37,776 nucleotides of DNA from Clostridiales bacterium (GTDB lineage Bacteria; Bacillota; Clostridia; Christensenellales; Aristaeellaceae): positions 1 through 37,776 of the forward strand of contig SVGR01000010.1 in the NCBI GenBank assembly GCA_015056265.1, written 5' to 3'. Under the pieces are notes generated by a model. That model ran no database searches. It was not told the DNA's origin and saw only the letters and a list, made by a program, of their open reading frames with translations. Below are positions 8,759-18,155 of the stretch, piece by piece (the stretch's first letter is position 1; each line of letters begins with the position of its first letter). The translations under genes and the position numbers were made by a program.

Positions 8759-9928
8759 TTACTTCCAATTGGCAAACAACCGCCGAAAGCCCTCTAATAG
8801 TCCCGGCAGCCCCACATCCTGGGCCGCTACCGCCGGCAGCTCCGCCACCGCCTGTCCGTTCAGCAGCACCCGCACCGTACCCAGCGGATCCCCTGCCTTC
8901 ACCGGTGCCGGTACCGATTCCACAAGGTTCGCTTCAAAAGAAAGCTGACTTCCCTGTCCTGCTTTGAGCAGCATGGAAAGCCCGCTGCCGAGGGCAGCAT
9001 CCACCGTATCCCTGGCGCCCAGGGTGACCGGCACCTGCATCCCGGTCAAATCCCCCGCTCCGGCCACCTGGGTGCGGCTGTAGGTGGCAAAGCCGTAATC
9101 CATCATCGCCCTGGCCTCGTCAAAACGAGTCTGGCTATTGGGCACCCCGAGCACCACCGCAATCAAACGCATACCGTTCCGCTCCGCCGTTGCGCTGAGG
9201 CAATATTTGGCCTCGTTGGTGGATCCGGTCTTGAATCCGTCACAGTCCTGATAGAAGCGCACCAGCCGGTTTGTGTTGGTCAGATCAGTCACCCGGCCGG
9301 AGGGATGAGTCAAGCTGTCTAGCCAAGTAGCAGAATAAAATAAATACCCTTCATGACCCGCTATTTCCCGGGAAATGGCCGCTACATCCCGGGCAGTTGT
9401 GTACTGCCCCTCCGCCGGGAGCCCGGTGCAGTTCATATATCGGGTGTTTTCCAGTCCCATCGTCCGGGCCTTTTCATTCATCAGACGAACGAAGCCCTCC
9501 TCTGTTCCGGCGATATACTCCGCCAGGGCTACGGCGCTGTCATTACCGCTGGCGATGACGGTTGCCTTCAGCAGATCCTTCACCGGATACACAGCATGAG
9601 CATCCAGAAAGGCCTGGGATCCTGTCTGGCCTGCCGCATAGGGGGAAACCGTCACCCGATCCTCCGGCGTAATAGAACCGTCAGCCATCCGCTCATAGAC
9701 GATCAATAGTGTCATCAGCTTGGTGATAGAGGCCGCAGGCCTGCGCACGTCAGCGCCTTTTTCAAAGATCACCGCGCCCGTTTCTGCCTCTATCATGATG
9801 GCGCTGGGAGCAGTGAGCGTAATGGGGGGCTGAGCTTCCAAAGGCTGGGCCAGGGCGATGGGTGGTGTCAGTGCGAAAACCAGGATGAGGGCAATCCCCC
9901 GGATCATTCCACGAAAAAAACAGGCCAT
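8759..9928 (-). CDS. Serine-type D-Ala-D-Ala carboxypeptidase (DacF/PBP5 family, S11)
   Basis: Signal peptide; RPAASITKLMTLLIV (SxxK), SGNDSAVALAEYIAG (SxN), DGFKTGSTNEAKYCLSA (KTG); AAGGAGG RBS. Confidence 0.92.
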   Translation of the reverse strand: MACFFRGMIRGIALILVFALTPPIALAQPLEAQPPITLTAPSAIMIEAETGAVIFEKGADVRRPAASITKLMTLLIVYERMADGSITPEDRVTVSPYAAGQTGSQAFLDAHAVYPVKDLLKATVIASGNDSAVALAEYIAGTEEGFVRLMNEKARTMGLENTRYMNCTGLPAEGQYTTARDVAAISREIAGHEGYLFYSATWLDSLTHPSGRVTDLTNTNRLVRFYQDCDGFKTGSTNEAKYCLSATAERNGMRLIAVVLGVPNSQTRFDEARAMMDYGFATYSRTQVAGAGDLTGMQVPVTLGARDTVDAALGSGLSMLLKAGQGSQLSFEANLVESVPAPVKAGDPLGTVRVLLNGQAVAELPAVAAQDVGLPGLLEGFRRLFANWK

Positions 9929-9991
9929 GCAACATTCCTCCTTTTCAGGAAATAGCATGGCCTAATGCGCCCTGTTTATACGTAATGCAGG

Positions 9992-10699
9992 TTATTTCTT
10001 GGCCTTCAGCTGGGCCAGTTTCTCCTCAACCCGTGCCTTGTTTGCATAATTCAGAGGAGAAAAACGGCCCTCCAGCGCCTTTTCCAGCTTTTCGATGGCA
10101 TCGTCGATCTTTCCTTCTTCTTCATCGTAGAGGGAAAGGAAATACAGGGTATCAATCTGGCCTTCCTTGTATTCATGTGCCTTTTCGAAATATTTCCGGG
10201 CCTCTTCCTTATTGTTTTCCAAGCGGTAATAGGTCTGGGCCAGATTATCCAGCAGCACCGCATCCTCTTCGTCGTATTCATAGGCTTCCATGTTATATGC
10301 CATGGCCTTTTCCTTATCCCCGGCTTCGATGTAGAGGAAACCCAGCGCCCCGTAAATCATGCCGTTGGCGCCCTTATGATGGGCTTTTTCCAGCAAATTG
10401 ATGGCCTTTTCCATCTCTCCCAGCTTATACTGGGCCACTGCATAATTGACCCACAGCTGCTGACGCTTGTCCTGCGTCAGATCCGGCGCCTTTTCGCAGG
10501 CCTTGAGAATTTCCTTCACCTTATTATAGTTTTCCTCGCCGCCATCCCGGAGCAACAGCACCGTATAGGGCATCAAATAGGTAGCGGAAATATAGCCGCT
10601 TTCGTACAGTGCCTTGTAATCTGCCTTTGCCTCTTCAATATTGCCCTTCTGATGCTTCATCATGGCCTTGCGGGCCTTAAAACCGTTCATGAAACCCAT
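9992..10699 (-). CDS. TPR-repeat protein
   Basis: 235 aa with repeated helical TPR motifs (e.g. GALGFLYIEAGDKEKAMAYNMEAYEYD, DNLAQTYYRLENNKEEARKYFEKAHEYK). Confidence 0.8.
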   Translation of the reverse strand: MGFMNGFKARKAMMKHQKGNIEEAKADYKALYESGYISATYLMPYTVLLLRDGGEENYNKVKEILKACEKAPDLTQDKRQQLWVNYAVAQYKLGEMEKAINLLEKAHHKGANGMIYGALGFLYIEAGDKEKAMAYNMEAYEYDEEDAVLLDNLAQTYYRLENNKEEARKYFEKAHEYKEGQIDTLYFLSLYDEEEGKIDDAIEKLEKALEGRFSPLNYANKARVEEKLAQLKAKK

Positions 10700-10700
10700 A

Positions 10701-11819
10701 TTAATCCTTCCTCCTCGCCTTGCCCATCAGGCGCTGATACCGCTTTTGCAGTTCATCCATCCTGCATGCAGGATCATCCGCCCCAAGAATAATGGCTTTT
10801 CTTGTATATTCGATGGCAGCAGCAATATCCCTCTTTTTATGCTCACAAATTTTTGCCATGGCAATGTAGGGACCGATTCCTCCCTGTCGAGCAGCAATCA
10901 TCCGCTCGTATACGCGGGCCGCCTCCAGATAGTTCCCTTCTTTTCGAAAACTGTCGGCCATACGGGCCCGGGCCATGCAGGATAGCCCGCCCCGGTCTGC
11001 CGCCCGATAGCACATTCGTGCCCCTTCCGTCTTTCCCCTGCGTTCATATACCCGGCCCAGGCTGAAGATATCCTCCGGATTGCCCGCCTCCGTCGGTGCA
11101 GCATGAAGGCACAAAAGCCGGGAGAGAATATGGGCCAGGGAGATAATATCCTGCTCGTTGTGGGAAAGAATATCTTCCAGCAGAAAAAATTCCTTGCTTT
11201 TCAGATACTGGAAATATCGTTCCGGCACCATAGCGCCGGGCAGATCATCTTCCCGCTCCAGCCCCAGCACCGCCGCTTCCAGGCAGGAAAGATTGCATTT
11301 TTTCAATCTCAGCTTCCACACCCTGCGAGCAGTGGGCAAAAGATCCACATGGGGGCGCTGCACATACATTTCCTGCATTCTCTGCATAGTATAGCGCACC
11401 TGAAGAAGCGGCAAATCAAACGTAGCCCCGTTGAAGGTGCAAAGAACGGCGCTGCGGCCCATATCCTCCGCCACATGGGAAAGCAGGAACATTTCTTCAT
11501 CATAATCCCGCATCAGATACTGCCGCACCACAAAATCCGACGCGTCAAAATACCCAACGCCAACCAGAAAGGCCACCGTTCCCGCCCCATGGGAAAGGCC
11601 GGTGGTTTCCGTATCCAGAAAAAGAAAATCCTCCCGCCGGCAATCGGGATACGCGCCTCCCTGCATAAAGGCAAGGGCATCCCCCGATATGCATCCGGGA
11701 AGATCAAAGCAGGCGAGGGGAATACGCCGCTGACGAATATAGCAATCCTGGGGCGCAGGCTTCACCGGCTTTTTCTGCGGAGCGGATGCAGCACGCAGTT
11801 TATCCCGCAAAGACGCCAT
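10701..11819 (-). CDS. RNase H-like (DEDD) exonuclease, YprB-like, with C-terminal TPR
   Basis: FLFLDTETTGLSHGAGTVAFLVGVGYF and CTFNGATFDLPLL exonuclease motifs; TPR-like C-terminus. Confidence 0.85.
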   Translation of the reverse strand: MASLRDKLRAASAPQKKPVKPAPQDCYIRQRRIPLACFDLPGCISGDALAFMQGGAYPDCRREDFLFLDTETTGLSHGAGTVAFLVGVGYFDASDFVVRQYLMRDYDEEMFLLSHVAEDMGRSAVLCTFNGATFDLPLLQVRYTMQRMQEMYVQRPHVDLLPTARRVWKLRLKKCNLSCLEAAVLGLEREDDLPGAMVPERYFQYLKSKEFFLLEDILSHNEQDIISLAHILSRLLCLHAAPTEAGNPEDIFSLGRVYERRGKTEGARMCYRAADRGGLSCMARARMADSFRKEGNYLEAARVYERMIAARQGGIGPYIAMAKICEHKKRDIAAAIEYTRKAIILGADDPACRMDELQKRYQRLMGKARRKD

Positions 11820-12679
11820 TACCGCACCTCCCCCGCAAGGGCCTGAGAAAGGGTGACGTCCTCAGGCAGAAACAGGGCGGTCATTTCTTCCATCACCGCC
11901 TGCCGCTGTTCCCGGGTGCCCCCGGCGGAATTGCAGATTTCTTCAAACAGCCGCCCATCCCCGTTCAGCGCATCGTTCATCACGCCATAGAGCAGATAGG
12001 CATTACCCTCCTCCAGCACCCATTCCGGCAATTCCATGGCCTGATAGGCATATGTTTCGTAAGGAATATTCAGCCAGGAAACAGCACTGGCATGGTTGAT
12101 CCCCACATAGCGGAAATGCCACGGCTCCGCCGCATAGCCGGTGATATCGTCCCATTCCTTCAAATACCGCACGATAAAGCCGAACCGATGACAATTGGCA
12201 TAGAGCCATTTGCCCTCCTCCGTATCTGCAAAGCCGCTGTTCAGATAGCGGTAGGTATCGCAGATCACGTCCTGGGCCAAGCCCAATTGATGCTCGCTTG
12301 CCCCGGCGGGGGCCACAGTACGCCATGCCCTTTCCTTGCTTCCCACAGCCGCCACTTTGTTATTGAACATCACCTGCTGCAGCCCAAAGGCCCGGTAACC
12401 CGATACCGCAAGCAGGATATACCCCTGTTCTTCCTTGGCGGCGGCAAACATGCTTTCCAGTGCTTCTGCCGCCTCCTGCCGCATATAGATGCTTTCCTGC
12501 TGGCTTTTTTTATTGGTGGGCACATCCGGCTTTACCAGATCTGCCGGTACATATTTCTTAGTGATTTTTTCATCCCGGTTCACCAGGCGAAGCAGCCCGT
12601 CATCATCAAAGGGAGCGGCAAAAGCGCCCTGACACGCCAGCACAAACAGCGCCGTCCAGATCAGCAGCCTTTTTTTCAT
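11819..12679 (-). CDS. M15 family D-Ala-D-Ala carboxypeptidase (VanY-like), copy 1
   Basis: SEHQLGLAQDV and EPWHFRYVG zinc/catalytic motifs; signal peptide MKKRLLIWTALFVLACQGAFA; extra C-terminal ~90 aa. Confidence 0.9.
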   Translation of the reverse strand: MKKRLLIWTALFVLACQGAFAAPFDDDGLLRLVNRDEKITKKYVPADLVKPDVPTNKKSQQESIYMRQEAAEALESMFAAAKEEQGYILLAVSGYRAFGLQQVMFNNKVAAVGSKERAWRTVAPAGASEHQLGLAQDVICDTYRYLNSGFADTEEGKWLYANCHRFGFIVRYLKEWDDITGYAAEPWHFRYVGINHASAVSWLNIPYETYAYQAMELPEWVLEEGNAYLLYGVMNDALNGDGRLFEEICNSAGGTREQRQAVMEEMTALFLPEDVTLSQALAGEVR

Positions 12680-12710
12680 TATCCTCTCCCCTTTCGTATA
12701 TTTCGTTCAA

Positions 12711-13520
12711 TCAATTGCCGTAGGAATACTCTTCTTCTCCGTCTTCCCCAACACTCACCACAATAATGGGCCCCAGGTATCGGCGCTGGATGGTCAGCCG
12801 CTTCATATCGCCGCCAGCCGCCTCAAATTCTGCCACATAGGCTTGCCATTCTTCGGTAAATTCCTCCAGGGAAAGATGGTTTTCCATCATGTAGGCGGCC
12901 ACTTCTTTCCCTACATAACGCAGATGCCAAGGCTCATATTTGATGCCGGTAATGTCTTCCTTATCCTCCATATACCGGATCACAAAGCCGAATTCATGGC
13001 AATGCTCCGCCATCCACTTCGCCTCGGCTTCCAGGGCGAATTTTTCATTCATGCCGTCCTTCTGGGTCCATTCGTAATTGAGCACGTCCACTCCCAGTCC
13101 CGTCTGATGATCGCTGGATCCGGGATAAGCCACCAGCCCGTCATCATAACCGTACCTTTCCAAACGATTCTGATACATGGTGTTCTGGGTGCCGTAGCTG
13201 CGGTATGCGCTTTTCACATAGAGGGTGTAGCCGTCTTCCAGTGCGGCGTCAAACATGGCGTTCACGGCGTCGCTGGCAGCCTTGCGCAGTTCCCCGTCCT
13301 TCATGGAAGAAACCCGCTTGGCAGACAGGCGCACCAGATCGTGGGGAACATATTTTTCATCCATCAAGCAGTCCACATTGGTCAGCGTCAGATATGCAGA
13401 GGGATCCAGCAGGATTTCCGGATCGATGGGGTATTCCCAAGGGGGCATTTCTTCTGCCCGGATGGTGCAGCAGCCAATCATCATCAGCGCCGTCAGCAGC
13501 AACATCATTCTGCGCATCAT
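12711..13520 (-). CDS. M15 family D-Ala-D-Ala carboxypeptidase (VanY-like), copy 2
   Basis: SSDHQTGLGVDV and EPWHLRYVG motifs; signal peptide. Confidence 0.9.
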   Translation of the reverse strand: MMRRMMLLLTALMMIGCCTIRAEEMPPWEYPIDPEILLDPSAYLTLTNVDCLMDEKYVPHDLVRLSAKRVSSMKDGELRKAASDAVNAMFDAALEDGYTLYVKSAYRSYGTQNTMYQNRLERYGYDDGLVAYPGSSDHQTGLGVDVLNYEWTQKDGMNEKFALEAEAKWMAEHCHEFGFVIRYMEDKEDITGIKYEPWHLRYVGKEVAAYMMENHLSLEEFTEEWQAYVAEFEAAGGDMKRLTIQRRYLGPIIVVSVGEDGEEEYSYGN

Positions 13521-13521
13521 T

Positions 13522-14199
13522 TCATGTTCCTCCGTATATCATCAGGGCGTATTGAGCCTCCCTGAGCTGGGCCACATAATATTCCAGGGGAATATCCATC
13601 TGATAAATCATTTCCGCATGCTCCCTGCCCACATATCGTACATGCCAGGGCTCATAAGAATACCCGGTGATATCCGTCCATTCTTCCTTGTAGCGGATGA
13701 TAAAACCGAATCGATGGCAGTTTTCCGCCACCCATTTGCCCTCATCAGTTTTTCCGAAGGATCCGGTCAGGGACGTATTCTTTTTGCAGCCGATATCCAT
13801 GGCCAGGCCCAATTGATGCTCACTGGTACCGGGCGGCGCCACCAGCAACATGGCCGCCTTTTTCCCCACCGCATCCACCTTCCGGTTGAAAATGGACGTC
13901 TGCTGGCCGTAACTGCGGTATCCGGATACCGCTACCAGTTTATATCCTTTTTCTTCCTTTGCTGCCCTGAACATATCCTCCAGCGCCTGGGCCGCCTCGG
14001 CGCGCATCTTCTGATTGCTGGTGGTCATATCCACATCAGGCGCTACCAGGTCCGAAGGCACATAATCGGACGCAATGGCATAATCCCTGTTCACCAGGAA
14101 CAGATTGCCCCCCAGGCTCATCTGATCCGCATATTCATTGACTGCCTCCCTTCCCAGGGAAAGCAGCATCATCAGCAGGGCAAATAGTTTAGCGGCCAT
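13522..14199 (-). CDS. M15 family D-Ala-D-Ala carboxypeptidase (VanY-like), copy 3
   Basis: TSEHQLGLAMDI and EPWHVRYVG motifs; N-terminal signal-like segment. Confidence 0.9.
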   Translation of the reverse strand: MAAKLFALLMMLLSLGREAVNEYADQMSLGGNLFLVNRDYAIASDYVPSDLVAPDVDMTTSNQKMRAEAAQALEDMFRAAKEEKGYKLVAVSGYRSYGQQTSIFNRKVDAVGKKAAMLLVAPPGTSEHQLGLAMDIGCKKNTSLTGSFGKTDEGKWVAENCHRFGFIIRYKEEWTDITGYSYEPWHVRYVGREHAEMIYQMDIPLEYYVAQLREAQYALMIYGGT

Positions 14200-14226
14200 G
14201 CCATCGCCTCCTTTTCATTGGTATCG

Positions 14227-16017
14227 TCAGGATTCCTGAAGGATCATATGTCCGTATCTACCGGCAATCTGGCCTGCAGCATCGGCTTTGAGCATCACGG
14301 TGATGCGGGTTCCCGCATCTTCGTATGTTTCATCCAGCACCCGGCCCTTTTGCCGCAATTCATTGATCACCCCGTACTGTGCAAAGGGCACCAGCAGAGT
14401 AATTTTCTGTTCCGTCTTGCGCAGATGCGCAGCGATTTCCCCAAAGAGGTTATCGATCCCCTCGCCGGTCTTGGCGGAAATGCGCAGGGCCTTGGGCAGC
14501 ATAGGAATTTCATTGCTGTCCAATGGGGCCGCGTCGCATTTGTTGAGCACGTCAATGCGGGGCTGATGATCGGCGCCGATCTGAGAGAGGACCTCTTCCA
14601 CCACTTTGTGCTGGAACATCATTTCCTCATTGGATGCATCGGAGACGATCACCAGCAGATCGGAAAGTGCGGCCTCTTCCAGGGTGGATTTGAAAGCCTC
14701 CACCAGGTCATGAGGCAATTTACTCACAAAGCCCACTGTATCCACCAGCAGGAATTCCCCGCCGTCGGGCAATGCTACCTTTCGGGATACAGCGTCCAGC
14801 GTAGCGAACAGCTTATTTTCCGCATACACTCCGGCGTCGGTAATCTTATTAAGCAGCGTGGATTTGCCGGTATTGGTGTATCCCACCAGCGATACAACGG
14901 GGATAGCGTTCTTTTCCCTGCTTTTTCGGCGCAGCTGACGCTGTTTTTGCAATTGATCCAGTTCGCGTTTCAGATTGGTGATCTGTTCCCGAATCCGGCG
15001 GCGATCCATTTCCAGCTTGGATTCGCCGGGGCCACGGGTGCCGATGCCGCCCCCCAGACGGGAGAGGATCAGTCCCTGGCCGATGAGCCGGCCGGCCCGG
15101 TACTTCAGCTGGGCCAGCTGCACCTGCAGCTTTCCTTCCCCGGATTTTGCCCGCTGGGCAAAGATATCCAGGATCAGGGTAGTGCGGTCGATCACCTTCA
15201 CGCCGATGATCTGTTCCAGATTCCTGGTCTGGGCGCCGGTGAGTTCATCATCAAAAATCACCATATCCACTTCCAGGGCCTGGGCATCCAATTGCAGTTC
15301 CACCGCCTTGCCGCTGCCAACGAAGGTAGCGGTATCCGGCTTGGGCCGTTTCTGGAAGGAGCGTCCCACCACCTGGGCGCCGGCGCTTTCCGCCAGGGCA
15401 TACAGCTCATCCAGGGATTTTTCGCTGTCAATGCCCACCAGCAGCGCCCTTTCCGGCGCATCGGCCAATTCTCCTTCGCTTCCCTGCATCACCCGTTCAT
15501 CGGCAAGAGCAATTTCCTGCATCCATTCCGCCTGAGGGATTTTTTTCAGGGAGTAAATGCCGCTTTCCGTAATGCCGGGAACACCGTTTACCTTTTCGGT
15601 AAGGAAGGCGGCGCTAACGCCGTTGATACGGCCGTCATCGCATACGCCCACGGCGCACATGCTGTCCAGCATCAGAGAGCGGAGAGCCGCCAGATCCACA
15701 TCGGACAGGCACGCCGTTCCGCTGGGATGGGTATGGATGCACCGAACGCAGGAAAGCCGCTTGGCATTTCTGCGCAGCCTGAGATCGGAAAGGGGCACGC
15801 TGTCGATCACCCCTACCGTCACGTCCAATACGTCCCCGTCCCTGCTCACATAGACGGCAATTTCTCTGTTCAAAGCGCACGAATGCCGCGCAAGCTCCGT
15901 CAGGAGATCGCGCGGCGCAAATTCGTCCGTATCAAAGGGACAGTCGTAGATAGCCGCAAGCTCCGCCAGTTGGCTATCCCGAATGCCCGTTATATTTCCA
16001 TGTACTTCCTGAGGCAT
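14227..16017 (-). CDS. hflX: GTPase HflX with N-terminal JAB/MPN-like extension
   Basis: GTPase motifs LVGYTNTGKSTLLNKI and LVDTVGFVSKLPHDLV; HflX signature GGIGTRGPGESKLEMDRRRIR; N-terminal HTHPSGTACLSDVD. Confidence 0.93.
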   Translation of the reverse strand: MPQEVHGNITGIRDSQLAELAAIYDCPFDTDEFAPRDLLTELARHSCALNREIAVYVSRDGDVLDVTVGVIDSVPLSDLRLRRNAKRLSCVRCIHTHPSGTACLSDVDLAALRSLMLDSMCAVGVCDDGRINGVSAAFLTEKVNGVPGITESGIYSLKKIPQAEWMQEIALADERVMQGSEGELADAPERALLVGIDSEKSLDELYALAESAGAQVVGRSFQKRPKPDTATFVGSGKAVELQLDAQALEVDMVIFDDELTGAQTRNLEQIIGVKVIDRTTLILDIFAQRAKSGEGKLQVQLAQLKYRAGRLIGQGLILSRLGGGIGTRGPGESKLEMDRRRIREQITNLKRELDQLQKQRQLRRKSREKNAIPVVSLVGYTNTGKSTLLNKITDAGVYAENKLFATLDAVSRKVALPDGGEFLLVDTVGFVSKLPHDLVEAFKSTLEEAALSDLLVIVSDASNEEMMFQHKVVEEVLSQIGADHQPRIDVLNKCDAAPLDSNEIPMLPKALRISAKTGEGIDNLFGEIAAHLRKTEQKITLLVPFAQYGVINELRQKGRVLDETYEDAGTRITVMLKADAAGQIAGRYGHMILQES

Positions 16018-16048
16018 TCTTGCTCCTTACATCCCGGAGCAGAAGGAC

Positions 16049-16432
16049 TTATTCGATCACTTCTTCGGGATGATTTTTCATATAATCTTCCACTGCCGCA
16101 TGGATAGCCTCTTCGGCCAGCAGGGAGCAGTGCATTTTTACCGGGGGCAGCCCGTCCAGGGCCTCCGCAACAGCGGTATTGGTCAGGGCCAGGGCTTCCT
16201 TCAGGGTCTTACCCTTCACCATTTCGGTGGCCATGGAGGAAGTGGCGATGGCGGCGCCGCAGCCAAAGGTCTTGAACTTCACATCCACGATCACGCCGTT
16301 TTCCACTTTCAGGTACATCTTCATAATATCGCCGCACTTGGCATTGCCCACCGTGCCAACGCCGTTGGCGTCGGGCAGATCGCCCACATTGCGGGGATTG
16401 GTGAAATGATCCATCACTTTTTCGCTGTACAT
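16049..16432 (-). CDS. nifU: Fe-S cluster assembly scaffold NifU/IscU-like
   Basis: MYSEKVMDHFTNPRNVG, NAKCGDIMKMYLKV, KTFGCGAAIATSSMATEMVKG, KMHCSLLAEEAI. Confidence 0.95.
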   Translation of the reverse strand: MYSEKVMDHFTNPRNVGDLPDANGVGTVGNAKCGDIMKMYLKVENGVIVDVKFKTFGCGAAIATSSMATEMVKGKTLKEALALTNTAVAEALDGLPPVKMHCSLLAEEAIHAAVEDYMKNHPEEVIE

Positions 16433-16504
16433 TGTATTTTTTCCTTCCTTTCAGGCATTCCTGCATATCATTTTACATTTTCGCATGATCCTGCGAAGCG
16501 ATGC

Positions 16505-17683
16505 TTACTTGTTTTCTTCCAAATATTGTTCGTACAGGGGGCTCATATCCCGCAGCGTCTTTACAATCTGGGGCAGCACCTTCAGCACTTCATCCACTTC
16601 CTCTTCCGTGTTGGTATCAGAAAGAGAGAGCCGCAGGGAGCCATGGGCAATCTCATGGGGTAAACCGATGGCCAGCAGCACATGGGAGGGATCCAGGGAT
16701 CCAGAGGTGCAGGCGGAGCCGGAGGAACCGGCGATCCCTGCCAGATCCAGCCGCAGCAGCAGCGCTTCGCCCTCAATGAACCGGAAAGAGATATTCACGT
16801 TATTGGGCAGGCGCTTCATGGCGTGGCCGTTGAGCCGGGTATGGGGAATTTCTTTCAAGAGCCCCTCTATCAGCCGATCCCGCATCATCATCAGCTTGCA
16901 GGCCTTTTCTTCCAGATTGGCACAGGCATGGAAAAGGGCGGCGGCCATGCCCACGATGGCAGGCACGTTTTCAGTGGTAGCCCGGCGATTGCGTTCCTGG
17001 GCGCCGCCGTGCATGAAGTTATCAACCCGACTGCCGGTACGGATATAGAGGGCACCCACGCCCTTGGGGCCGTGGAATTTATGGCCGGAGAGAGAGAGCA
17101 TATCCACATTCCAGTCGTCCACATTTACAGGAATGGCGCCCACCGCCTGCACAGCATCGCAGTGGAACAGCACCTTGTGAGCCTTGGCAATTTTGCCGAT
17201 TTCGGCCACGGGCTGAATGGTGCCGATTTCGTTGTTGGCGGCCATGATGGTAATCAGGATGGTCTTATCGGTAATGGCGGCCTCCACGTCGGCAGGATTC
17301 ACCAGTCCGAATTCATCCACCGGCAAATAGGTGACTTCAAATCCCTGCTTTTCCAGCCATTCGCAGGTGTGCAGCACCGCATGATGCTCAATCTGGCTGG
17401 TGATGATGTGATTGCCCTTCTTCCGGTTGGCAAAAGCTGCGCCCTTGATGGCCCAGTTATCGGATTCGGTACCGCCGGATGTGAAATAAATTTCGTTGGG
17501 CTTGGCAGAAAGGCAGGAAGCGATGGTGCGGCGGGATTCTTCCAGCGCCTTGCGGGCGTCCCGGCCGGTGGAATGGATGGAGGAAGCATTGCCGAAATTC
17601 TGCCCGAAGCAGGGCAGCATGGCGGCCAGCGCTTCCGGGGAAATGGCTGTGGTTGCGGCATTATCCATATAAATACGGTTCAT
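16505..17683 (-). CDS. nifS: Cysteine desulfurase NifS/IscS-like
   Basis: IYMDNAATTAISPEAL; SLSGHKFHGPKGVGALYIR PLP lysine; SSGSACTSGSLDPSHVL catalytic Cys loop. Confidence 0.95.
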   Translation of the reverse strand: MNRIYMDNAATTAISPEALAAMLPCFGQNFGNASSIHSTGRDARKALEESRRTIASCLSAKPNEIYFTSGGTESDNWAIKGAAFANRKKGNHIITSQIEHHAVLHTCEWLEKQGFEVTYLPVDEFGLVNPADVEAAITDKTILITIMAANNEIGTIQPVAEIGKIAKAHKVLFHCDAVQAVGAIPVNVDDWNVDMLSLSGHKFHGPKGVGALYIRTGSRVDNFMHGGAQERNRRATTENVPAIVGMAAALFHACANLEEKACKLMMMRDRLIEGLLKEIPHTRLNGHAMKRLPNNVNISFRFIEGEALLLRLDLAGIAGSSGSACTSGSLDPSHVLLAIGLPHEIAHGSLRLSLSDTNTEEEVDEVLKVLPQIVKTLRDMSPLYEQYLEENK

Positions 17684-18105
17684 GTAAAAATTTCTCCTTT
17701 GATATCTTGATTCAGCATATCGGTTAAAGTAATGCTATCCAATAAGCCGTTGATCTGGTCGGTCAAATAACCCCATACCCCCTTGGCCTTGCAATCAGCC
17801 CCCCGGGGACAGATGTGTTCCTTCTCTACCACGCATTCAGAAAGGCTGAGAGGCCCTTCCATGGCCTCAATAATATGGCGCACGGTGATTTCACCTGCAG
17901 CCCGTGATAACTGATAGCCCCCCTGGGCGCCCCGGACGGTCTTAACCAATCCGGCCCGACGCAAACTGCCCAGCAGCTGCTCCAGATAGGGATCAGGCAG
18001 ACCCAGTTCGGCGATAGCTTTCAACGATTGAGGGCCCTCACCCTCATGCTGGGCCAGATAAACCATGGCGTACAGGCCGTATTTTCCCTTGGTGGAAAGC
18101 TTCAT
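17680..18105 (-). CDS. Rrf2-family transcriptional regulator (IscR-like)
   Basis: MKLSTKGKYGLYAMVYLAQH, VRGAQGGYQLSRAAGEITVRHIIEAMEG, three Cys (ECVVEKEHICPRGADC); overlaps nifS. Confidence 0.93.
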   Translation of the reverse strand: MKLSTKGKYGLYAMVYLAQHEGEGPQSLKAIAELGLPDPYLEQLLGSLRRAGLVKTVRGAQGGYQLSRAAGEITVRHIIEAMEGPLSLSECVVEKEHICPRGADCKAKGVWGYLTDQINGLLDSITLTDMLNQDIKGEIFT

Positions 18106-18124
18106 TTCGGCCTCCTTCTGGAAT

Positions 18125-18143
18125 CCCGACTTTTTTTATCGGG
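18125..18143. promoter_or_regulatory. Putative Rrf2 operator in the rrf2-nifS-nifU leader
   Basis: CCCGA-N9-TCGGG palindrome (minus strand ACCCGATAAAAAAAGTCGGGAT) between promoter and RBS. Confidence 0.6.
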
Positions 18144-18155
18144 TTTCCGGTTGTA

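Noticed and set aside
11819-14199. Vancomycin-resistance cluster based on three VanY-like genes
   Set aside because: No VanH, VanA/B ligase, VanX or VanRS nearby; M15 carboxypeptidases are common housekeeping wall enzymes.
14218-16107. 629-aa plus-strand ORF opposite hflX
   Set aside because: Shadow ORF of a conserved gene, same compositional signature, no recognisable domain.
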